Under the pieces are notes generated by a model. That model did not search any database. It saw only the letters and a list, made by a program, of their open reading frames with translations, and was not told the DNA's origin. The position numbers and the translations under genes were made by a program. A stretch of DNA of 56,660 nucleotides from a virus, in IMG/VR virus record IMGVR_UViG_3300028563_000026, positions 1 to 56,660 of that record. The stretch is one strand, 5' to 3'. Positions within the stretch are counted from its first letter, which is position 1. The number at the start of each line of letters is the position of its first letter. Positions 35,063 through 43,070 of this stretch are shown here, piece by piece.

Positions 35063-35269
35063 ATGACGTTAACCCAGATTCAGGAAACAGTCGAAGCCCC
35101 GGCTGAAACGACCACTGTCAGGGTCGAACCGACCCCCGTCCAGGCAATCATCAACGATATGATCTCGCTCGCCCGAGGGGGCCGCTGGATCCAGTCCCGT
35201 ACTACCGACGGACGGGGCCACTACTGCACCGCAGGGCTTGCTCAGAAGGCTCTCGGGTGGCTTCGGTAA
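35063..35269 (+). CDS. Small protein resembling the N-terminus of DUF6197
   Basis: 68 residues. A Thr/Glu/Pro leader, then a GRWIQSRTTDGRGHYCTAGLAQKALG segment similar in layout to the DUF6197 pattern. ATG 35063 sits inside a variant palindrome (GTCAG-AAA-ATGAC, 35055-35067): the C-to-A change that breaks the repeat creates the start codon. AAAGGAG is 11 bases upstream. Confidence 0.65.
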   Translation: MTLTQIQETVEAPAETTTVRVEPTPVQAIINDMISLARGGRWIQSRTTDGRGHYCTAGLAQKALGWLR

Positions 35270-35724
35270 ACACCTGGCAGATGATCCTGGGTCCCAACGC
35301 GACCCAGAAGATGGTCGATCAGATGAACGCCAAGGACCTGATCGAGAAGATCAAAGCCGGTGAGCAAGCACCGATCACGGTTCACATCGACACGCTCGGC
35401 ACGGTCACCACGTCAGGGACCACCCCCGCAGGGGTGAAGGATCTGCAGAAGATGGCCGACCTGAAGCTCGATCTTGGCCCCATGTATGCCATACCAGTGA
35501 TCCCAGGCGAAGAAATACGCACCTACCAGCAGGTGATCAGCGCACTCTCCAGGGCGATCCCACCCGAATGGGTGAAAGAACAAAAAGAGCGCAACCCCCA
35601 GCGAGAGAAGTGGCAAGCCGACGCCTGGGTTGTTCAGTACAACGACGACCCGCAGACAACGCTCGACGACATAGTGCAGTGGTACGAACGAGCGATCCTG
35701 CTCATCGGCCATCCTGAGAACTAG
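35257..35724 (+). CDS. Hypothetical protein
   Basis: 155 residues from GTG 35257, overlapping the previous gene by 13 bases; ATG 35281 is possible. Mixed alpha/beta, with a Thr/Gly-rich centre and a Trp/Gln-rich C-terminal region. Family not recognised. Confidence 0.75.
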   Translation: MASVNTWQMILGPNATQKMVDQMNAKDLIEKIKAGEQAPITVHIDTLGTVTTSGTTPAGVKDLQKMADLKLDLGPMYAIPVIPGEEIRTYQQVISALSRAIPPEWVKEQKERNPQREKWQADAWVVQYNDDPQTTLDDIVQWYERAILLIGHPEN

Positions 35725-35753
35725 CCGGGGTGTGAAAGCCACCCCAATGCTGA

Positions 35754-35897
35754 TTGTCTAAAACAGACGCCAAGCGTGAAAAGTCAGAGCGCAACCAGTT
35801 CTACGCGATGCGCTACAAGCAACGAGAGTGCGAACGGTGCAAGCACCGGTCGAGCAGGCCAGGCAAGTGCAAACTCTGCGACGGGAGGATGAAGTGA
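35754..35897 (+). CDS. Small basic zinc-ribbon-like protein
   Basis: 47 residues from TTG 35754. CERCKH and CKLCDG form a two-pair zinc site in a strongly basic protein. A GGGGTG/CACCCC hairpin (35727-35745) precedes it; ribosome site weak. Likely nucleic-acid binding. Confidence 0.5.
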   Translation: MSKTDAKREKSERNQFYAMRYKQRECERCKHRSSRPGKCKLCDGRMK

Positions 35898-35938
35898 TGA
35901 GACCAAGTAAGACGTAACACTCCCAAGAGGGGTCTCAT

Positions 35939-36199
35939 ATGCAGAGGTGGCACAGCCAGCGCGAAGAAGCGATCATGCTCAAGCGTTGGAAGCACGAAAT
36001 GGAGTTGCACAGGTACGACTGGCGTTGCCCGCCAACGGACGCGAAAGCCTGCCATTGTGCGCGTGGCAAAGGTTCGATGCGGAAACGGACGCCGTATACT
36101 GAGCATCACGCAAGCTGGCGCAGCTGGTGGAACGAGTCCAGCAGGAAGCGCTTCAGGCATCAGAAGCACAAAGCAATCGAATACGAACTTAAGGCGTGA
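35939..36199 (+). CDS. Basic His/Arg-rich protein
   Basis: 86 residues, very basic, with many His and Trp and a CHCARGKGSMRKR segment. AGAGGGG lies about seven bases before ATG 35939. Its stop codon falls at the very start of the structured region 36199-36755, so its mRNA probably continues into that RNA. Confidence 0.75.
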   Translation: MQRWHSQREEAIMLKRWKHEMELHRYDWRCPPTDAKACHCARGKGSMRKRTPYTEHHASWRSWWNESSRKRFRHQKHKAIEYELKA

Positions 36200-36755
36200 G
36201 GCTGGGGTAAGCGCCACGAGGGGGCCGCTGTCACCGAAAGGTCGGCCGTTGATCGTGGACGAATCCCCGACCGGGCCAGTATGAGCTACCACGATCGCTC
36301 AGCTGGCACAGGCGAATACCCCAGCCTTACGAAAGAGGGGCACCCGTGTACCGAGCAGTTGGAGCGGGGGCCTTGGCTACACGGTGTTGATGGTTAAGCG
36401 CCCCTGCGGGGGAGGAACGCCTCTGGCTGTCGAGCTACCAATGACGGAGCTGAGAAATTGGCACGTTCTCTTTCTCACGCGGCAAGACCGCAAGGTTCCC
36501 GAGGAAGCAGCCGGGTAGCGGCCGCAGGTTCTCAGATCCCTATGACAACCGATGGACTACGTGACCTAAGTAGCCTTACGGAGCCTCGCTCCGTCGATCG
36601 AGTGTTAACTCGTGGATAGGCGAAAATGGTGAGGTTTAGGATCAACCGTGCATAGGGGCGTCACACTGGAACCTGCGGTCATTAACTTAGAAGTCTGGGG
36701 TCTGACGGCTCTCTCCCCAGAGAAAAGGCCCCGGCTTACGCCGGGGCCTTTTTTG
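36199..36755 (+). ncRNA. Candidate large structured non-coding RNA
   Basis: About 520 gene-free bases full of perfect local stems: 36199-36209 with 36317-36327 (11 bp) closing a domain that holds GATCGTGG/CCACGATC; GTGTACCGAG with CTTGGCTACAC; TGAGAAA/TTTCTCA; GCGG-CAAGA-CCGC; ACGGAGC-CTC-GCTCCGT; CGAGT-GTTA-ACTCG; CTGGGG/CCCCAG. It ends in a strong terminator. It lies between the rightward and leftward halves. No known RNA family is recognised; its size recalls large ornate phage RNAs such as ROOL and GOLLD. Confidence 0.6.
36725..36754. terminator. Strong bidirectional intrinsic terminator
   Basis: AAAAGGCCCCGGC, a TTAC loop, GCCGGGGCC and TTTTTT. The A-run on one side and T-run on the other allow termination from both directions, separating the rightward genes and the late leftward operon. 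Confidence 0.95.
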
Positions 36756-36773
36756 TGCGCCCGCACCCACCTG

Positions 36774-36962
36774 TCAACCCGGAGAGCGTACCACCGGCCA
36801 CGACACTCCCGCAAGTACCTGGCAGGCCAGCCCGGAAGCAACCAACCCGATCAGCGTCAGCAGCGTCACATGGGTTGAGAACACCCCGAACGCCAGAATC
36901 GCAGCGATGATGAACAACACCAGCGCAGCGACCATGAACAAACTGCCGAACCCGACGGTCAT
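36774..36962 (-). CDS. Small membrane protein at the end of the late operon
   Basis: 62 residues with two hydrophobic helices (about 7-28 and 32-52). The ATG overlaps the upstream TGA. Holin-like size and topology; last gene of the leftward unit. Confidence 0.75.
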   Translation of the reverse strand: MTVGFGSLFMVAALVLFIIAAILAFGVFSTHVTLLTLIGLVASGLACQVLAGVSWPVVRSPG

Positions 36963-37156
36963 GCGCCGTACTTTCCGTCGTCGAGCTTCTGCAGGTTCTC
37001 CTTGTAGTTCACCCGTCCAACGTCGTCACCGAAGCCCGACGCCTTATCGGTGAACACCCAGGCGCAGATCCGGTCATGCTCGTTCTTCACGCCGTTCGTG
37101 AGAGCGTCGAAATCAACGCCGTTCTCGTCGGTGACTGTAACCCACGACATGCTCAT
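36959..37156 (-). CDS. Small hypothetical protein
   Basis: 65 residues, acidic, soluble, with Asp/Gly-rich turns. ATG 37156 has AGGAGGT seven bases upstream. Lies between a peptidase-like and a membrane gene. Family not recognised. Confidence 0.8.
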   Translation of the reverse strand: MSMSWVTVTDENGVDFDALTNGVKNEHDRICAWVFTDKASGFGDDVGRVNYKENLQKLDDGKYGA

Positions 37157-37168
37157 TACCCGTACCTC

Positions 37169-37966
37169 CTATTGCAGAGATTGCAGGGCGGCGTTCAAAC
37201 CTGCCAGGTCGAAGCCGCGTTCATTCTTGCCGTTCTTCAGCTCCTCCGGGTATACGATCCCCCACGCCTCGTCTACCAGGTTGGTGTAGAACGCCTCGGT
37301 GATCCACAGGTGTTTTGCCCACGACACTACTCCGCCGCGTCCGGCGTTCCGGCCGAAGCCAGGGATCGCGTGCCCACCGATCACCGAGGAGTTGGGATCG
37401 TAGTCCCATGTACCCGAAGCGAACTGGTCATACTGAGCTTGCTGAAACTGGAAACCGATCTCAACGGCTGAGAAGATGTAGACAGCCTCCATGTATTCGT
37501 TCCAGTCACCCGCCGTCAAAGAGACATAGGCGCCAATTTTGTGCCTATGCCCGGCCGCATCCAATAGGCCGACCTTCTGACGGTAGTTCATAGCGACCCG
37601 CATGTCCGTACCGTTATCCGTATTCGGGTCGTTCAAAACGTAGCCGGTGACGGCGCTGTAATCAGCGATCGACTCCTTACCCGTAATCGTCACCGAGCGG
37701 CCAGCAAGTTTGTTCGTCTCACGGGTCGTGTGCGCCCCGCACGCAAACACACAATCCCCCGCACCCTGGAAGCCAGGGGCAACGGTGTTGTCAGGGCCGT
37801 TTCCGTTCATCTGCCAATCCCAGGCCTGTTCGCCGTCACCGAAGATCGTGCCGTGACCGAACGTCGCAGGCGGGGTCGGCAGCGCGGCCTGTTCCGCCTT
37901 CAGCCCCTTGAAGGTGATGTCCCGGCTGTCAGGGGTAGCTGGTTTCTTACCAAGCAGACCAGTCAT
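37169..37966 (-). CDS. Papain-like (C1A-type) cysteine peptidase
   Basis: 265 residues. GAGDCVFAC holds the likely catalytic Cys (near residue 71), VIGGHAIPGFG the His and the SWAKHLWIT segment the downstream Asn/Trp region replaced by a KHLW layout; EAWGIV closes the fold. It lies between holin-like genes, so it may be a lysis peptidase or virion-associated protease. The start overlaps the preceding stop. Confidence 0.8.
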   Translation of the reverse strand: MTGLLGKKPATPDSRDITFKGLKAEQAALPTPPATFGHGTIFGDGEQAWDWQMNGNGPDNTVAPGFQGAGDCVFACGAHTTRETNKLAGRSVTITGKESIADYSAVTGYVLNDPNTDNGTDMRVAMNYRQKVGLLDAAGHRHKIGAYVSLTAGDWNEYMEAVYIFSAVEIGFQFQQAQYDQFASGTWDYDPNSSVIGGHAIPGFGRNAGRGGVVSWAKHLWITEAFYTNLVDEAWGIVYPEELKNGKNERGFDLAGLNAALQSLQ

Positions 37967-38187
37967 TTAGCCGGGGGGGTGGCCGCAGCCGCAGCCTTCG
38001 TCTTGTTCGCCTGTACAGCACCAACAATCGTGATCGCCAGGAACAGAACGGCGTTCACAACACCGTCAGTGGCGGCAAGCTGCGTCTGCGTGAAGACCAC
38101 GTTGAACGCAATCAACAGAGCAGCGATCGAGTTAATGACCGTCAGTAGTGGTGTTTGGATTGTGTCGAGAAGTGCCAGCCAGTTCAT
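37963..38187 (-). CDS. Putative holin
   Basis: 74 residues with two transmembrane helices (about 10-30 and 42-61) and a short Lys/Ala-rich tail, the classical class II holin layout. Located between the two peptidase-type lysis genes. Confidence 0.75.
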   Translation of the reverse strand: MNWLALLDTIQTPLLTVINSIAALLIAFNVVFTQTQLAATDGVVNAVLFLAITIVGAVQANKTKAAAAATPPAK

Positions 38188-38477
38188 TGATGCTCCCTCC
38201 CGCAGCGCGTATTTCGCAGCTGGTTGGTTTGAGTGAGGTAAACCTCTTTCCGCAGGGCTTTATCGGCTGGGTCGTTGAAATGATGCGGGCCAAGGTAGGC
38301 AGTCGTCAGGTTCTGAACGATCACGTCGATGATCTGATTGTGTCTGCCGCACGCTTGGCCGTCGGTGTTGCGCAGATCAATCGTGTTCCACAACGTGACA
38401 GCTGCCAAACAAAAGATCAAACAGAGGTTCGTGAAAGCCATCCTCGTAGTGAGGAGGAACGGTGGAGCGCCCTTCAT
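38184..38477 (-). CDS. Small membrane protein of the lysis region
   Basis: 97 residues from ATG 38477 (overlaps the upstream stop). One hydrophobic helix near the N-terminus (about 13-30) and a long polar periplasm-type region with two or three Cys. It could be a spanin-like or anti-holin partner; not recognised. Confidence 0.7.
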   Translation of the reverse strand: MKGAPPFLLTTRMAFTNLCLIFCLAAVTLWNTIDLRNTDGQACGRHNQIIDVIVQNLTTAYLGPHHFNDPADKALRKEVYLTQTNQLRNTRCGREHQ

Positions 38478-38698
38478 TTTCCCTGCGCGATCACCAAAAG
38501 GGTCGCAAGGATCGCCAAAATACCGATGAAGACAGTCCCGAACAGCCACCGCTGGTAGGTAGAGAGCGCCCTTGAGCCAGCCTGCGCAGCCAACAACGTC
38601 TTCACATCAGCCTTAATCTCACCCACGTTGTCTTCTATCGGCTTGGTTATCAAGTAAAGCTCGCGACGAGTCACGTATTCTCCGTTCCCCTCGGCCAC
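38474..38698 (-). CDS. Holin-like protein (haemolysin XhlA layout)
   Basis: 74 residues from GTG 38698: a charged amphipathic helix (about 10-45) then one C-terminal transmembrane helix and a short basic end, as in XhlA-type holin partners. Confidence 0.7.
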   Translation of the reverse strand: MAEGNGEYVTRRELYLITKPIEDNVGEIKADVKTLLAAQAGSRALSTYQRWLFGTVFIGILAILATLLVIAQGK

Positions 38699-38711
38699 GG
38701 ATTGACTATCG

Positions 38712-39377
38712 TCAGAGAGGCTTCTTGCGATTGGCCAGGAACTGTGCGTAACGCTTCCACCAGTCCAACGGGATACGCCGAGGTACGTTAGGACGAACGA
38801 CAGGATTCCTCTCCCCGTACTTCCTCCAAGGGCCCTCCCCTAAACGCCACGCCGTCCACGAGTAAAACCCCGTCATTGCACGGAGTTTGTCCTGCGGGGT
38901 CGGCGGAGGCTCCACGATGTGCAACGTCAGAAACTGACGTGGCCTCGGATCCTGAGACAGGTTGTACTTGTTCGGTGCACCCTGACGGCCGAAGCTCCAC
39001 AGCAGCGGATCAGCACCATCCTGCAACACCATCGTCGCGTGATCCTCCCCGTCAACGCCGAAGGTGATGATGTCGCCAACCTCCAGCTCCTCCGGGGCGT
39101 CCACATGGTGCAGCTTGATCCACAGCGTCTGCGAGTTCCCATACGGCCCCCAGTCGTTCATCATCGGATCCGGGGCACCCGGCGACCACCGGCAAATGTA
39201 CTGAACGCCTTTACTACAGTCTCCCCTGACATGCTGGCCGGGATGCCACGGCGGAGGCGGCACCGGCATCGGCCTGACAGCCTCATACGTCCAGTCGCCA
39301 CGAGACTGCTCGTCCGCCAACGTCTCATACATCAGCAGCTGCATCTTCGCCCGGATCGGAGGCAACGGAATCGTCAC
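38712..39377 (-). CDS. NlpC/P60- or CHAP-like endolysin peptidase
   Basis: 221 residues from GTG 39377. HVRGDCSKGVQY carries the likely nucleophile and GVDGEDHATMVLQDG the His, with an EELEVGDIITF segment before it, as in NlpC/P60-type cell-wall peptidases. No separate wall-binding domain is obvious. It is the best endolysin candidate. A GTCAG element (38926-38938) encodes RQFLTLH. Confidence 0.8.
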   Translation of the reverse strand: MTIPLPPIRAKMQLLMYETLADEQSRGDWTYEAVRPMPVPPPPWHPGQHVRGDCSKGVQYICRWSPGAPDPMMNDWGPYGNSQTLWIKLHHVDAPEELEVGDIITFGVDGEDHATMVLQDGADPLLWSFGRQGAPNKYNLSQDPRPRQFLTLHIVEPPPTPQDKLRAMTGFYSWTAWRLGEGPWRKYGERNPVVRPNVPRRIPLDWWKRYAQFLANRKKPL

Positions 39378-41014
39378 AGGAACACCCTCACCCCAGGAAG
39401 TCTAATGCGGTTATTGAACACAGGAACATTGGATGGCGTCGGTGACGTTGAGTCACCATCCTTCAGATTAATCCTGTTCTGCATCACCGGGACGTTTGAG
39501 ATCGTCCACTCGTTGCTGGCCCCATCCTTCAATCTCATCCGGTTATTGAAACAAGGGAACCCACAATGGAACTCATCTGGCACGTACAACCATGAGTAGA
39601 CCTGGACAGCTCCGGTGCTGAACTGCTCTGCGCTGCCATAGAGCGTCAGCCCAGTCGGGTCGAAATCGACCGAAGCAAAACTCGTCCCATCAATTTCTGG
39701 AGAGTCAGCTCCCTGATATATCGGACCACAATTCCTGTGGTAAATGGTTGGATACAGTGTGTATCCATAATCATCTGCTTCTGGAATAAACTGCATAACA
39801 ATGAAGTTCAAATCATCAACTGGAATGATCTTTGTCATTGGGTAGGAGGCCCCGAAAGTTGTTAGCAGCCAGTTGCCGACAAATCCAATTTCGTTGTAGG
39901 GATCGTTGAAGACAGTTTCGACCACTCCGGATGTGTCGGCATTCACTTGGGCGACCATGCTTTCGCGAAGCGTGCCTTGCAGGGGGGCGACGTAAATCAC
40001 TTCAGCACCGCCGCCTGTTGGTGTGTAAGACCTGTTCGCGGACGCAAAGGGAACAATGTCCGTTAGGCCAGTCGAAGGAGAAGAAACCGGAACACTTGTT
40101 ACCGTGTCTGTGAGAACATCGAGCATGTTCAAGCTGGTGGAGCCGACGGCAGGGTCGGTATAGAGCAGGTATAGAGTCGAGTCTCCCTCGCAGAAACGAT
40201 GGTTGTAATTGGGAGGACCAACTGGGAATCCCGCTGCCGCCCAGTTCGCGTCATCGTGTGAATAAATGTCGTGCGAGAAGACTTGTGAACCGCCTGACCA
40301 GTTGTAGCCCTGGCAGTACCAGCGTTGCGACCAAGGAAAGGCGTTGAAGCCGAAGATGCCGCTCTGTGGTCCTTCCTCGTTCCAGGACACGTAAACATGC
40401 CCCGGATCGTTTGTAGTTGCACCCAGCGAAAGGTTGTCGCCGATGCCGCCGAAGCTGCCAACGGCAAGACCCGTCCCGAACCAGGTGTTATAGGTAAGGG
40501 GCAGGATCTCGGTGATCAACACCCAGTCGGTTCCGTCGTAGTATTTCAGCACCACGTTGCGTGCGTCCCAGTTGTCCTCACCATCTGGTGGCGGCGCGCC
40601 AACCCTGATCGTGTAGCCCAGGTAGATCCTCGCCCCGTCGTAGGCGAGTTGCGGCCGCGAGGGGCAAACGCGATCTCCGGTCGGGAATGGCGCTGAGATC
40701 GGAGTCCCCTGTTCGCCACCGTAATAGGGCAGAGTGAAGGTCATGCTCGGTTCCGTGTCGGTGCCCAATTGCGTCCAGGCAGAACCGTCCCAGTAGACAA
40801 CGTTAGGGCCACGGCCGACCCACAGCCCTGACCCTGAATCAAAAGCTGTCTCCACAAAAGCAACCACCGGAGTCCCGTCAATAACAAGACAATCGGTGTC
40901 GATCCTCGCTCCATTTGGAGAATCGAAACTTCCAGCGAGGGCAGTGCCGCCGCCGAATAGATTCAAGTCGGAGCCGAGTTGCGACCCCGCATTCATTCCT
41001 GGGTATGTAGGCAT
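39374..41014 (-). CDS. Minor tail protein, beta-propeller-like
   Basis: 546 residues, rich in Gly, Tyr, Trp and Asp, with many repeated strand-turn units suggesting a propeller or sialidase-like receptor-binding domain. The C-terminus has three related units (NRMRLKDG, NRINLKDG, NNRIRLPG), the tip of a possible trimer. The start overlaps the upstream stop (TAATG). Likely host-recognition protein. Confidence 0.75.
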   Translation of the reverse strand: MPTYPGMNAGSQLGSDLNLFGGGTALAGSFDSPNGARIDTDCLVIDGTPVVAFVETAFDSGSGLWVGRGPNVVYWDGSAWTQLGTDTEPSMTFTLPYYGGEQGTPISAPFPTGDRVCPSRPQLAYDGARIYLGYTIRVGAPPPDGEDNWDARNVVLKYYDGTDWVLITEILPLTYNTWFGTGLAVGSFGGIGDNLSLGATTNDPGHVYVSWNEEGPQSGIFGFNAFPWSQRWYCQGYNWSGGSQVFSHDIYSHDDANWAAAGFPVGPPNYNHRFCEGDSTLYLLYTDPAVGSTSLNMLDVLTDTVTSVPVSSPSTGLTDIVPFASANRSYTPTGGGAEVIYVAPLQGTLRESMVAQVNADTSGVVETVFNDPYNEIGFVGNWLLTTFGASYPMTKIIPVDDLNFIVMQFIPEADDYGYTLYPTIYHRNCGPIYQGADSPEIDGTSFASVDFDPTGLTLYGSAEQFSTGAVQVYSWLYVPDEFHCGFPCFNNRMRLKDGASNEWTISNVPVMQNRINLKDGDSTSPTPSNVPVFNNRIRLPGVRVFL

Positions 41015-41586
41015 TAGTGTGCGGTCAGGTAGGTGACGTTGCCATCGACTCCGACCTGGAAGAACGCCGTGCCAGAACCATCAGCCAGCGGCGCGATCAG
41101 CGGCTTGGTGTAGAGCGGCCAATAGGTGCCCATCACCAAGTCACCGTAGGAGCCGTTCGGGGTCGGTGCCCAATACCAGGGGGCTGCTTGCGTCGGGGGA
41201 GGTCCAACATCTACCCCACCGTTCAGAGTGGAAAGATCAGGCAACGTAAACACAACTGAACCGTCAGCCCCACCCGTAATTGCCCCATGAATCTCCAGAT
41301 GGTTTTCGATTGTCACTATGAAACAAACAGGAGAGTATCCATTACCGTAATTCGTCCAACCGTTCTGGAATGGAATGTTAAGATAAGGGATCAGCACGCC
41401 GGTCGGGTAGCCCTGCGCCTGGGTGCCTTCAAGAGACGGGTTGAACGGCGGCTGGTTGCCGTTCAGCTGGTCGTCGGCGTTGTCCACACCTAACGTTCCA
41501 ATGTAAATCCAGGGGTCGTTCCAGATGGAATCCTGACCACCTGGCATGTGATCCCATCCATGTCTGCTGATCGGCTGCCTGGTCAT
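41014..41586 (-). CDS. Minor tail protein
   Basis: 190 residues, Gly/Pro/Tyr-rich and beta-dominated. ATG 41586 overlaps the preceding stop. Lies between two large minor tail genes, suggesting a tail-tip component. Family not recognised. Confidence 0.75.
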   Translation of the reverse strand: MTRQPISRHGWDHMPGGQDSIWNDPWIYIGTLGVDNADDQLNGNQPPFNPSLEGTQAQGYPTGVLIPYLNIPFQNGWTNYGNGYSPVCFIVTIENHLEIHGAITGGADGSVVFTLPDLSTLNGGVDVGPPPTQAAPWYWAPTPNGSYGDLVMGTYWPLYTKPLIAPLADGSGTAFFQVGVDGNVTYLTAH

Positions 41587-43070
41587 GGTGCCGCGTAATA
41601 GGTGTTGCTCTTGAAATACTTGTACCAGGCTCTCGGAGAAAGATCGAGCGTCACCGTCCAGTCCGGATATTCAGCATTCAAAGGATTAACTTGATGGTGA
41701 ATGCCGTCCACGAAGAACTGGTTTCCCTGGTAGTTCGGTGACCCGTCCGGGTACGGGATCGTTGTGGTGGGATCCAGGCCACCGCCGCCAGGGATCGTCG
41801 TGTACACGTTCAGCACATCCCCGATTTCCACATTGAGCAGCATCTCCCACAGGGCTGCGTTCGGGGTACCACCGTTCGGGTCAACTGTTTTGAAGGTGAT
41901 CGACGAGATGCGCAACGTCGAATAGGCGAAGTTGTCCACGTAGTAGCTGGCAAACGCCTGACACTCCGTTGGCCCATCGGTAGCAGGAAGCGGGGGTCCG
42001 GTCGTCGGTGCGTGTGAAGGGTCAGTGTCCTCGGCGGCACCGTGGACGATGATGTCGTTCAAAGTGATCTGCCGTGTCCCGTAGGCGGCGATCGAGATCG
42101 GGTCGAACTTCAGCTGTGCCGGGTAGTTGTACTGCGGGAAGTTGTACGGGTAACAGAGACAGGCGTTGTACTGAAGTGTTTGATCGATCGTCCATTCGAT
42201 GTCGCTGAACGGCGCATACCCGAACGTCTCCGCATAGTCGTAGTCACCGACGTTCCAGAACGACACCTGCGACGGGCTGTAATCCTCCGGGATGAAACGA
42301 GGCCAACGTCCACGGAACGTCGCGTTGCCATGCCGGTCGATGAAGAAGTTCGCCACACCGGGAAACTCCGCATCGGCAGCATCCTGGATCGCTGACAGCA
42401 CCGTGGTGCCCGAGTTGTACTGGTAGGCCGCACAAGCAACGTTGCCCGAGTTGATGCTGGCAAGCGAGTCAGCCGTTCCGATCCCCGGCCAGTCGCCGCT
42501 GAACAACAGGGCGTTGATCCGGTCATCCACCTGCCCGCCATTGAACGTCGTGTAGCCGGTGTTGTCAGGAACAAGCTCCGAGCGGGTGAGCTGGTCGAAC
42601 CCGTCAACCAGCGAAATATCAATCAGCATCACCGACTTCGACTGGTCCGCATACTTCCAGGTGTAGGTTTGGACGTAACCGGAGAACACATCCGAGTAGA
42701 CGCCCGTCACCGGATTCTGCGCGTTAATCACACACCGCTTCATCGCCCCCAGGCCAAACACATACGGAGAAGAACCAACAGGATTGAACAGCCCCGACGT
42801 GTCGGTGATCGAGATTGTCGCGGTGCCGGTCTGGGTGGTGTCCAGCTCATACTGGCGTCCACGGTCAGACGACCAGCTCGTCACGACATGCGACGGAGAC
42901 GTGATCAAGTCGCCTCCGATGCTCAGCGACGCAGTAGACGGATCATCGATCCTCGTCCAAGTTGCCTGTGTTGCCCCCGAAGTCGCATTCGTGACGTTCC
43001 ACGGATCCAAGAACGCGATGCAAATACCTTGTGCTGTCGTCGGCTTGGGGGCTGTCCCCACATCGGTCAT
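41583..43070 (-). CDS. Minor tail / tail-tip hub-like protein
   Basis: 495 residues directly downstream of the tape measure gene (four-base gap). Beta-rich, with several DYAETFGYAPF-like segments. Position and size fit the distal tail or hub proteins that follow the tape measure in siphoviruses. Confidence 0.8.
   Translation of the reverse strand: MTDVGTAPKPTTAQGICIAFLDPWNVTNATSGATQATWTRIDDPSTASLSIGGDLITSPSHVVTSWSSDRGRQYELDTTQTGTATISITDTSGLFNPVGSSPYVFGLGAMKRCVINAQNPVTGVYSDVFSGYVQTYTWKYADQSKSVMLIDISLVDGFDQLTRSELVPDNTGYTTFNGGQVDDRINALLFSGDWPGIGTADSLASINSGNVACAAYQYNSGTTVLSAIQDAADAEFPGVANFFIDRHGNATFRGRWPRFIPEDYSPSQVSFWNVGDYDYAETFGYAPFSDIEWTIDQTLQYNACLCYPYNFPQYNYPAQLKFDPISIAAYGTRQITLNDIIVHGAAEDTDPSHAPTTGPPLPATDGPTECQAFASYYVDNFAYSTLRISSITFKTVDPNGGTPNAALWEMLLNVEIGDVLNVYTTIPGGGGLDPTTTIPYPDGSPNYQGNQFFVDGIHHQVNPLNAEYPDWTVTLDLSPRAWYKYFKSNTYYAAP

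Noticed and set aside
36648-36878. 76-codon plus-strand frame crossing the terminator
   Set aside because: It would run straight through the strong terminator at 36725-36754 and lacks a ribosome site.
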